Shown here piece by piece: positions 54,791-62,386 of a DNA stretch of 62,386 nt. The stretch covers positions 1 to 62,386 of the forward strand of contig NZ_JAHHIR010000040.1 in NCBI RefSeq assembly GCF_018678075.1. The letters are read 5' to 3'. Each line of letters opens with the position of its first letter. Positions within the stretch are counted from its first letter, which is position 1. This DNA is from Epibacterium ulvae. GTDB taxonomy: Bacteria; Pseudomonadota; Alphaproteobacteria; Rhodobacterales; Rhodobacteraceae. The notes beneath the pieces are model-generated. The model had not been told where the DNA came from, searched no databases, and saw only the letters and a program-made list of their open reading frames with translations. A program made the translations under genes and the position numbers.

Positions 54791-56485
54791 TCAAAGATAT
54801 ATCCGCCTCACGGAGAGGTGGCCGAGTGGTCGAAGGCGCACGCCTGGAAAGTGTGTAGGCGGGAGACCGTCTCCAGGGTTCGAATCCCTGTCTCTCCGCC
54901 ACTTACGAACAAAAGTGGGAACTGTGGAAGCGATTGCTTCGCCGCTCACTATGGCTCGCTCTAATTGTGACCAGCGACCCAGTATCGTAATTTGATCAAC
55001 ATCTACTTTGATCTCGTCAATGATCGCCCGAAGGAATCCCCGCTTTCCTGCTATTGATGGCTGCGCAAGGGCCTCTTGGATCCCGGAAACAAGCGCTGAG
55101 ACCTTTTGGTGGCTGACGCGAGCTTCAGGTGCGAGTTCAGCGGCAACCTGATCCCGTTCCTTTTGGGCGCGCAGGTGATGCTCCTTCGCTGACAGGAATC
55201 TTTGCTTGAAGTCTTCTTCGGCAAGGTCAACCAGCCCATGCCGGATCATGTCATATAAGGCGTCGAGGCTCTTCTTGGCCGCTTGTACTTCGGCGTCACG
55301 AGTTGCCAGCCGCTCCACTTGATCCCCTTCGGCTTTCTCTTGGCGTGTGCGCAATGGGTCGAGAAGTGCGTTCGCCTTCTCGGAGGTAAGCAGATCTGCT
55401 CGAACATGCTGAAGAACCAGCTCGTCAAGTGCGCCCATGGGTACACGGTGACCTTGGCAACCTGACTTACCCGTACGCATATGATTGGAACAGGAGTAGT
55501 AGCGATAGCGACCACCCTTTCCTGTTTGCGTGGTCATCCCATTGCCGCAATGCGGACACGTAACGAGACCCGTTAGTAGGACATCGCCGGTCACGACTCT
55601 CGGTGGGGTCTTCTTCGGGTTCCTGGCATCAAGGAAATCGCGCAACTGCAGGAATTCATCTTCGGAAACGATGGCCGGCACTCGGAGCGGGATTTCCACA
55701 CCTCCATTTTCTCCGCTGCGGAACGTAAACTCGCCAGTATATGTCAGATCGGTAAGGTGGCGATGAACACCGCTCACGCCCCATTTATTGCCTCTTCTCG
55801 TGCGATACCCTCTCTCATTGAGCCAGCATGCGATTGCCTTGATGCCCATGGGGCCGGAAGACCCGTCACCCTTGAGAGCAAGATCGAACATGCGACGCAC
55901 CACGCTTGCATCGCGTTCATCAAGCACCAAACCTTTTTTCCGGGTCTTTCCGCGCCGTTCGACTTCCACAACTTTGTACCCGAAGGGCGTGTTGCCGCCG
56001 TTCCAGAAACCCTGCAGGGCGTTTTCGTGGAGGCTGCGCCTGACATGTTTTGCTGTCTCCAGTGATTGATATTCATCGAAAATAGCCAGGATGCGCCGCA
56101 TCAAATTGCCTTCAGGGCTTTCATCGGTTTGCTGAGTCAGGCTGACCACACGAACACCTCGCTTGGCCAACGATCTGATGTAGAGTTCGCCGACGACCTG
56201 ATCCCGGAAAAAACGGCTATAGGAATGAACGACAATAAGTTCACACTCAAGTCCGCCATAAAGGATGGCATCGACCATGGCTTGAAAGCCTGGCCGCTTG
56301 TCGGTTGTGCCACTCTTGACGTCTTTGAACTCACCGACGATGCTGTAAGCGCTATGCTTGCAATATGCCTTGAGCTGTTTGCGCTGATCTGGAATGGAAA
56401 GATCTTTTTGGGCCTGCTTGCCTGTCGAAACTCTCAGATAAATAACGGCGCGGCTGCCTGGTGAGGCGACAAACTGCTTTTGCAC
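54791..56485 (-). CDS. Large serine recombinase 1, at the tRNA-Ser junction
   Basis: 564 residues. The catalytic resolvase domain starts [22 protein letters not shown], with the nucleophile serine in RVS and [11 protein letters not shown]. The recombinase domain ([19 protein letters not shown]) is followed by a zinc ribbon (CPHCGNGM...YSCSNH...GCQGH) and a coiled coil. GTG at 56485 after GGAAGG is the chosen start; the frame opens further up only with TTG. The last about 35 codons cross tRNA-Ser in antisense, so the natural end of the protein was probably near VPTFVRKWR and the readthrough arose from integration. Presumed integrase of the island. Confidence 0.85.
   Translation of the reverse strand: MQKQFVASPGSRAVIYLRVSTGKQAQKDLSIPDQRKQLKAYCKHSAYSIVGEFKDVKSGTTDKRPGFQAMVDAILYGGLECELIVVHSYSRFFRDQVVGELYIRSLAKRGVRVVSLTQQTDESPEGNLMRRILAIFDEYQSLETAKHVRRSLHENALQGFWNGGNTPFGYKVVEVERRGKTRKKGLVLDERDASVVRRMFDLALKGDGSSGPMGIKAIACWLNERGYRTRRGNKWGVSGVHRHLTDLTYTGEFTFRSGENGGVEIPLRVPAIVSEDEFLQLRDFLDARNPKKTPPRVVTGDVLLTGLVTCPHCGNGMTTQTGKGGRYRYYSCSNHMRTGKSGCQGHRVPMGALDELVLQHVRADLLTSEKANALLDPLRTRQEKAEGDQVERLATRDAEVQAAKKSLDALYDMIRHGLVDLAEEDFKQRFLSAKEHHLRAQKERDQVAAELAPEARVSHQKVSALVSGIQEALAQPSIAGKRGFLRAIIDEIKVDVDQITILGRWSQLERAIVSGEAIASTVPTFVRKWRRDRDSNPGDGLPPTHFPGVRLRPLGHLSVRRIYL
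54812..54901 (+). tRNA. tRNA-Ser (GGA)
   Basis: 90 nucleotides with the long variable arm of a class II tRNA. The acceptor stem GGAGAGG pairs with TCTCTCC, CCA is encoded, and the anticodon loop CTGGAAA gives GGA. The 3' half is the apparent integration target of the mobile island that follows: the first recombinase gene reads through this tRNA on the opposite strand. Confidence 0.96.
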
Positions 56486-56922
56486 GGTAATACCCTTCCA
56501 TGGAATCGCGTTCGAGGCGAAAAATGTGTGCTGGATCGGCTCCAACAATAGCCAGTGTACGAATCAAGGTTCAAGCGAATGTTCGCGTTTGTTCCCATTG
56601 AGCCCTTAGCGCTGGATGCATTTTCTTGGTGCATTTCAATTTGAACGCACCAAGAAAAAGCTCCAGGCTCAGTGCTCCAACGCGCGCGTGCGTTGGCCGA
56701 AATCACGAAATCCGAAGAGCAAAAATCTAAAAAAAACAGCTTGTTGTGGGGCTTGAATGGCTTGTAGCCTGAGGCCAACTAACTGGCGCACAACGGCGAT
56801 GCCAATGTGTCCATCTCTTGAGCAGGATTCTTCCTGCACTGGGGCCTGCCGATCGGTCGGTCTCATTAGTCAACAGCGAACCGGCTTCGGCTGGAACGCC
56901 AAAGCTATGGAGATGAGACACA
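56486..56922. promoter_or_regulatory. Divergent control region of recombinases 1 and 2, with inverted repeats
   Basis: No gene lies in this 437-base gap. A perfect 12-base inverted repeat, TTTTCTTGGTGC (56621-56632) and GCACCAAGAAAA (56647-56658), and a 7-base one, CCAACGC (56677-56683) and GCGTTGG (56690-56696), lie in the middle. Neither is followed by a T-run in the direction needed for a terminator. They may be recombinase or regulator binding sites. Confidence 0.5.
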
Positions 56923-57135
56923 ATGTCTGAATACACACATGATCTGCCGAAAGACGCGCTTTCGGCGGGCGCGAGGATACAGAAAAGCCGTTTCAGGGAA
57001 ACGTCCCGGTTTTTTGTCGTGAATGAACTCAAGTCGGTTCGGTTCGTGACAGAAGAGGAGATCCGTGCGCTCGAAACCTTTTACCAAAAGGATATGAGTG
57101 ATCTGCTGAATGACAAGAAGGGGGGGCGTAAATGA
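56923..57135 (+). CDS. Small protein coupled to recombinase 2
   Basis: 70 residues, charged, no membrane span (TSRFFVVNELKSVRFVTEEEIRALETFYQKDM). The stop overlaps the next ATG (ATGA), so it is translationally coupled to the recombinase. Small genes placed so are often recombination directionality factors or excision accessory proteins, which is an inference here. It is not recognised by sequence. Confidence 0.6.
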   Translation: MSEYTHDLPKDALSAGARIQKSRFRETSRFFVVNELKSVRFVTEEEIRALETFYQKDMSDLLNDKKGGRK

Positions 57136-58240
57136 GTCATCCCTTCGGCCAAGACTTCCCTGGTACCCAGCTTAACGCGATCCTTTACGCCAGAGTGTCA
57201 TCAGCCGAGCAGGCTAAATCGGATCTATCCATTCCTGATCAGATGGAGAGCATGCGAAAACACTGTCGACAGGCGGGGATCGCTGTCGCGCATGAATTCT
57301 CTGATGCCCGTTCTGGACGTTCATTGGACGGGCGTTCTCTGGGTGAGATATTGGACATAATCAAGTCCGGTACTGTGACGATCAATCTGCTGATTGTGCA
57401 TTCCTTCAGTCGTTTGGCGCGGGAATCCTACGAAGCTGAATGGCTTTGGAGAGAGCTGGAAAAACTCGGTGTGCAGATCGTCAGCATCACGCAGCCCATC
57501 GAAGATTCACCTACAGGTGGCCTGCTTCGCCAAATGATCAATGTGTTCGATGAGTATACATCGAACGAAATCGCCAAGCATGTCACGAGAACCATGAAGT
57601 TCAACGCCGAGCACGGCTTCTGGAATGGGGGTTTACCGCCCTTTGGCTACGTCGCGGCTGTCGCCGGTATGCGGGGGAAGAAGGTAAAGAAAAAACTGGC
57701 GGTAGACCCTAACGAAGCTGAGGACGTGCGGCTGATCTTCACATTATATCTCGACGGTGACGGCAAAACCGGCCCCATGGGCGTGAAGAAAGTAGCGCAA
57801 TGGATGAACTCTCATGGTCATTCTCGGAGAGGGAGGAACTGGACCACGGGTCAACTTCACCGGCTTCTGACCGATGCAGTATATGTAGGGGATTACCTCT
57901 TTGGGAAGAAGAAGCCAAAGGATTCACAGGTCATCGTGAAGGTGCCAGCGATTATAGATGCTCCTACCTTCGACAAGGTCCAGGCGCGACTGCGCGAACA
58001 CCATCCAATCCTTAAGGCCCCCCGACAAGTCAGTAGCCCGGTCCTGCTCACCGGCACAGCCCGCTGTGGCCACTGCGGGGGCGGCATGGTTTTGGCGACT
58101 GGAAAGAGTAACCGGTATCGATACTACACCTGCAGCAATCACAAGCGTAAAGGCAAATCTGTGTGCCAAGGGCAAAATGTACCGATGGAGGAGCTCGACA
58201 AAATCGTGACTGATACGCTGATCCTGGCACTCGATGATAC
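57132..58240 (+). pseudogene. Large serine recombinase 2, C-terminally truncated
   Basis: About 370 residues of real recombinase: the catalytic domain ILYARVSSAEQAKSDLSIPDQ, the recombinase domain ENAEHGFWNGG-type motif (FNAEHGFWNGGLPPFGYV), and a zinc ribbon (CGHCGGGM...YTCSNH...VCQGQ). It is a paralogue of recombinase 1. Similarity stops after LDKIVTDTLILALDDTERS; about 150 C-terminal residues with the coiled coil are missing. The frame stays open to 58670, but those residues come from the wrong frame of the next gene. The join with the GHKL gene at about 58240 marks a deletion or recombination. Confidence 0.82.
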
Positions 58241-60241
58241 CGAGCGAAGCCAAGCTGTGCTCTGCAGCCTGTATTTGAAGCTGTCAGCAATGGGATGCAC
58301 GCGATTTTCGATATCTGGGGAAAACAAGCCCATGAAAAGGGGCAAATCATTGTCGAGTTCAGCCAGACGAAGAATAGTAACGAGTACACAGTTACCGTGG
58401 CCGACAATGGTGTGGGCTTGGATGCCAAACGATTCCAGGCATTTTGTACGACCGACACCGATTATAAGATCGAGCGAGGTGGCAAGGGGGTTGGTCGACT
58501 TCTGTGGCTTGATGCCTTTTCGAATATCCATGTGGAGAGCATTTTCCGAGAGAATGAAAAGCTCTTCAAGAGATCCTTCGATTTCGGATTTGGTGGTGAG
58601 GATCCGATATACAACGAGAACTTGGTTGAAGTTTCTGGTGTGGCTGACACAGGTACGGTCGTTACTTTGAAGGGCTTGCGTAGCAACTCATATGCGACAT
58701 CAATGCCGCACCAGTATGCGGCCACAATCAAGCACTTCGGCTCACACTTTCTTGCCGACTTCCTCTTGGGGAAGGCTCCTGCGATGTCCGTTACATTCGA
58801 GGGAAAAACAGCTGAGTTCCCGGGCACGGTGGAAGATATGCTGGTTGAGAAACGACCGAGTGTAACGCTGGCGTCAGAGAAATTTGGTGAGCTGACGATT
58901 GATGGATACATCATGAAACCCGACGCAAGCGCTGATCTTGATGGTAGTCATCAGATGCATTTGGTTTCCTCTGGACGTACGGTTCAGACAAGAAAAATCG
59001 ATGGATTGATTGGGGTAAGAAGGGTGGGTGACGCTCACGATAGCGTTTTGCATGTCTGCGTTTCCGGCACTTTTCTTGATGAGCGTGTCAACCAGGAGAG
59101 AACTCAGTTCAACTTTTCCGAGAAGGTGGCCGAGGATCTGACTAAAGAGTGTGTCCAAAAGGCCAAGGAAGAAATTATCGAGCAAGAAGTTTCGAGCTAT
59201 GAGACATATCGGCTGGGCCAACTCGAAGATTTTGTCGACCACTATCCAAGTTTTGGATTTGAGGCCCCTCAAGCTCTACTCGGCAAAACACCAGTCAACG
59301 CTGACACGCATGAAGCGTTTGCTAAATCTCTGATACCACACAAAATTCGCGCTGATAAGAACCGCCGTGAACTTGTGCAATCCGTGTTGGACAAGCTGAC
59401 CTCAGATGATGAGGTGAAGCCCGATTTGGCCGAGGAGATTCGGCTTGCTGCGGAGGAGGCAACGCGAGATGAAAACCGGCAGCTCATGGAATATGTCCTT
59501 CGGCGGAAATTCATCATCGAGATCCTTCACGCTCTTTTGGGTAAGGTCAGAATTTTGAACGGAAAGTTTGAAACACACCTGGAGGACACATTTCATCAGT
59601 TGATTTGCCCAATGCGAGTGGTTGGAGGAGATCCTGCGAGGACGGAACCGGTCTCGCATGATCTTTGGTTGTTGGATGAACGACTTGCTCCGGCAAAATA
59701 CTTCGCTTCTGATGCTCAAATTAGAGATTTCATGGATGATGACGGAAAGGACCGCGTCGATCTCATGATCTGGGACAAAGTCCACGGACTCGGTTTGGGT
59801 TCGGAAGACCGGTTGGAGCGGGTCATGCTGGTGGAGTTCAAGAAACCAGAAAGATCTTCATACAAAGATGGCTATGTCATCGGTCGGCAGATGAACAAAT
59901 ACATGGGTCAGCTCAAAGAAGGAAAAATCCGCTCATACAACGGCGAACTAATCGAGCTTTCCAAGGATGTAGTCTTCCATTGCTATATCATTGCCGACCT
60001 CGTGGGGGACATAAAGACCGACACACAGGGATGGAATGACTCGCCAAGTGGGAGAGGCAAGTTCACCTATCTTGGTGGTGAATTCCGCGGGACAATGGAG
60101 GTCATTGAGTGGAAGGAACTCGTTAGAGATGCAAAGGTTCGAAATCAGAATTTCCTTGAAGCTGCGAGCCTTTCATTCGCCAACAAAGGAGATCCCATCT
60201 TTCCTAACCGAGAGAGTGCCGCCTCAGAAGCTGCTGAGTAA
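58241..60241 (+). pseudogene. GHKL ATPase fused to a PD-(D/E)XK-like nuclease domain, 5'-truncated
   Basis: The intact frame from ATG 58295 encodes 648 residues. Residues 37-41 are DNGVG and 62-67 GGKGVG, the G1 and G2 boxes of GHKL (Hsp90/MutL/MORC) ATPases. Just before the ATG the same frame reads FEAVSNG, the N box with its magnesium-binding asparagine; a stop lies at 58235, so the N-terminal start is lost. The C-terminus has VDLMIWD (near 488) and LVEFKKP (near 511-517), spaced like a PD-(D/E)XK nuclease active site. Such GHKL-nuclease pairs are known from restriction-like defence. Without the N box the protein is probably dead here. Confidence 0.72.
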
Positions 60242-60299
60242 ATCGAAGGTTCGCCCATCCATAAAATCCTGTGGAAACCTATGCACCAAGTGAAGATAG

Positions 60300-60583
60300 C
60301 TACCTTTTTCCGTTAGAACGACCATGGACCACCCACAAGAACGCCTTGTCGACTGCATTTGAGGCTTGCTTATGGTTTACGCCTGTTTTGGTTTTTACAA
60401 GTTCAACAATTTTGCTCCTGGGAAAGGTCTCCTCGTCTTTGCACTGGCCAGAGGCAAATGATTGCACAAGCTTCTCAGCCAACCGCCGCTGTGGCGAGAG
60501 AGAGTTCAGTCTCGGGTCGGACCAGCTGAAAGGCCCTTTAATAACAATGGTATACCAGTTCGCACTTTTATCCCATTCGGCCC
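60300..60583 (-). pseudogene. C-terminal fragment of an interrupted gene
   Basis: The frame reads EWDKSANWYTIVIKGPFSWS...QRRLAEKLVQSFASGQ...FPRSKIVELVKTKTGVNHKQAS...GKR. It is open from a stop at 60586 and has no start that fits: it begins directly at the end of recombinase 3, whose last codons overlap it in another frame. It looks like the 3' end of a gene cut by recombinase 3 integration. The lost part and function are unknown. Confidence 0.6.
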
Positions 60584-62061
60584 GCCATTATCTTACTTTG
60601 GCAAGAAAACCCCTCTAACATCTTGAATGGCAAGGTGGTTTTTGGTGTTCGAAGTCCTTCATTTCGCGCATAGGTAATTTGTTCTGCAAAGGCCAGTCTT
60701 AGGACGGTGCGTTGAGCGATCAGATTGCCACTTTTCCAGATTTTCCAAGGGTTTGACAGGAATTGCAGGGCGTGTTCGAACATTTGCTCGAAGGTGTGCA
60801 TTGGCTTTCCTTGGTTTTGCAGTTTTTCGTCTAAAATCAGCTTCTCACGCTCCATCTTTTCGATGCGCTTCTCGTAGGCGGTAATCAGGGTTGGGCTATC
60901 CGCGTCCACAACACGATCCAAGAGGCCTTCGATTTGCCTATCCAACCTGTTGCGCTCCGTGCGGATCAGGCGCTTGTCAGCCTCCATTTGTCCTGCACGT
61001 TGTCCCCAAGCGTCTTTGAACATCTTTGACGCCATGGCAAACATGCCCTCGGATGGTTTGAGGCTTTGCATCAATTCGTCAAACTCACCTTCGAGCACAT
61101 CACGACGGATCGATTTGCGATAGCTTGGGCATCCTTTGGCGTGGCAGAGGTAATACGGATGTTTCTTTCCCGATTTGCTGGTGGACCAGCAGGCCGTCAG
61201 AGGCGTGTTGCAATCATCGCAGCACACGAACCCCCGTAGAGGGAAATCCGCGTTGATATCCTTGCGAGCGGGCGCTCTGGCCCCGTCCTTGATCCGTTGT
61301 TGGATCAATTCATGGGTCTCCAATGAGATCAGACCTTCATGATGGCCTTTGCGAAGTGACACATCCCACTCAGGAATTTCGATGTAACCCGCAAAATGCG
61401 TGCGGGTCATCAGGCGGATAATCCGTTCAAAACGGATCGTACCATCGGCGAAGTCTTTCGGGAACGCAGGTTTGGATTCCAGAAACCGCTTCACTTCGGC
61501 CTGTGTTTCAAAATGCCCAAAGGCAAAGCCTTCCAAGGCCTCTTGGATGATGGACGCCAAAGGTTCATCCCGCACCAGCATATTGCCATGCCCCGCAACG
61601 CGCTCGTATTTATAGCCAATCGGCGCACGGAACACCCAATACCCATTAAGCGCACGCCCCCGCATACGGTTCTTCGTTTGCTCTCCGTTTTTCTGACGTT
61701 GGTGTTGGGACACAGATGCCAGCAGGTTCTCCACCAGAATGCTGTCACTGTCCTCGCCAAACTCAATTGATGGGCTTTCCAGCTTGCCACCCGCTTCGGC
61801 CAGCAGCGCGCGTAGTTGCCAATGCCCAACCACATCCCGTGCAAAGCGGTTGATGTCGTCGATGATGACAACGCAGGTTTCCTTTTGCGCTTTCAAATAC
61901 GCCAGCAGCGCAATCATGGCAGGACGATCCGCATCACCACCTGATTTGTTGTCATTGAAGACCTCAAGCACCTCATAGCCCTTATACCGCGCATATTCGC
62001 GACAACGGCTTTCTTGCGACGCCAGCCCGTCACCCTTCTTCAATTGAGCGACGCTCGAAAC
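60568..62061 (-). pseudogene. Large serine recombinase 3, N-terminus replaced by IS sequence
   Basis: About 498 recombinase residues: HVSSVAQLKKGDGLASQESR at the beginning, VVIIDDINRFARDVVGHWQLRALL, ESPSIEFGEDSDSILVENLLASVSQHQR, an FVCCDDCNTPLTACWS...CHAKGC zinc region and a C-terminal coiled coil. The strand leading to the catalytic serine, usually (A)YxR before VSS, is missing; unrelated residues from the neighbouring IS precede it, although the frame stays open to 62322. The catalytic serine itself remains. Loss of that strand and arginine should abolish activity. Confidence 0.8.
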
Positions 62062-62135
62062 ATGAGGTAATCGCGGCAGCGCTGATCGGATGGATGGTGC
62101 AAGCTGCGGGGATAGTAGCCTTGAAGGAGATACCC

Positions 62136-62386
62136 CTATCCTTCGGGCTCCGTGATGGGTATACCAAGAGTGGTGTACTGGTTGAGGACTGCAACACGGA
62201 TTTGGATCTCCGCGACCTGCCGGTCGAAGTCCCGCGCCATGAGGCCTTGGCCCATCAGCTTCAAGCAATGCATCTTCGTTTCGACGCGGCTTCTGCGGTG
62301 GTATCCGCTCCATCGCCTCCATAGCGCACGGCCCAGGTATCTCGAAGCATTGACCGCTTCGTTTCTGGCGATCGCGCCGGCGCTCG
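62136..62386 (-). mobile_element. IS5-family transposase, C-terminal part (continues beyond the window)
   Basis: On the minus strand the frame ends WRRWSGYHRRSRVETKMHCL followed by MGQGLMARDFDRQVAEIQIR and LGIPITEPEG plus stop at 62136. This is the conserved C-terminus of an IS5-group DDE transposase. The IS end lies between 62062 and 62135 and cut recombinase 3. The rest of the element lies beyond the window edge, or the assembly stops here. Confidence 0.85.

Noticed and set aside
54720-54902. Small minus-strand frame [16 protein letters not shown]... over tRNA-Ser
   Set aside because: This is the well-known spurious translation of the antisense strand of a serine tRNA.
56569-56594. Three GTTC words near the start of recombinase 1, considered as a LexA box
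   Set aside because: Spacers are 8 and 6 bases, not the required 7.
62094-62324. 76-residue plus-strand frame at the window end
   Set aside because: It is the antisense of the IS5-type transposase C-terminus.

Overview
The window looks like a chromosomal piece of a marine Roseobacter-group alphaproteobacterium (Rhodobacterales). The evidence is gene content and order: a permuted two-piece ssrA whose tag is ANDNRAPVALAA, the trgA-trgB-cysK tellurite-resistance order known from Rhodobacter sphaeroides, DUF1476 proteins, an RNase E with an acidic insertion inside its S1 domain, a corrinoid/DUF1638/betaine-homocysteine methyltransferase set, and a LexA box of the alphaproteobacterial GTTC-N7-GTTC type. 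Functions are assigned by reading translations and motifs; no database search was run.

Layout. Positions 1-870 are a mobile scar: 22 bases of an IS5-type element and a phage portal gene broken by an amber codon. Positions 880-10.8 kb hold two small unknown genes, two identical tRNA-Asn genes, a metallo-beta-lactamase-fold (MBL) hydrolase, an orphan EnvZ-type kinase, a large RTX metalloprotease, a tRNA with CAT anticodon, a decayed membrane gene, and a LysR regulator divergent from a Tat-exported MBL hydrolase. Positions 10.9-24.8 kb are mostly core metabolism: purM-purN, an ArsR/SRPBCC pair with a dyad operator, rnd, a SufE-family gene, the corrinoid/DUF1638 pair, a radical SAM photoproduct-lyase-like gene behind a LexA box, a RimK-type fusion, bmt, and an MprF-like protein. 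Positions 24.9-35.9 kb carry two DUF1476 genes, purC-purS-purQ, a DctB/DctD-like two-component pair, rne, a TusA-like gene and ccdA. Positions 35.9-44.5 kb carry a membrane hydrolase-like protein coupled to a cytochrome P450, fumC with small followers, sspB, and a ChrB-like/chrA chromate operon. Positions 44.5-54.7 kb carry a frameshifted SnoaL-like gene, ssrA, a class V aminotransferase, photolyase, CFA-synthase-like methyltransferase, trgAB-cysK and an MscS-type channel.

From tRNA-Ser(GGA) at 54.8 kb to the end is a mobile island. It holds three large serine recombinases. The first runs through the tRNA gene in antisense, the second has lost its C-terminus, and the third has lost its N-terminus to an IS5-type insertion. 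Between them lie the remains of a GHKL ATPase joined to a PD-(D/E)XK-like nuclease domain, the best defence-system candidate here, and a fragment of an interrupted gene. The same 22-base IS segment occurs at both window ends in opposite orientation, so the window may end where an assembly broke at IS copies.

How the genes work together: purM, purN, purC, purS and purQ give five steps of de novo IMP synthesis from three separate transcription units. CcdA and the TusA- and SufE-like proteins handle thiols and sulfur. The corrinoid protein, DUF1638 and Bmt fit methyl transfer from methylated amines to homocysteine. TrgAB, CysK, ChrA, the ChrB-like protein, photolyase and the radical SAM protein form a stress and repair complement.
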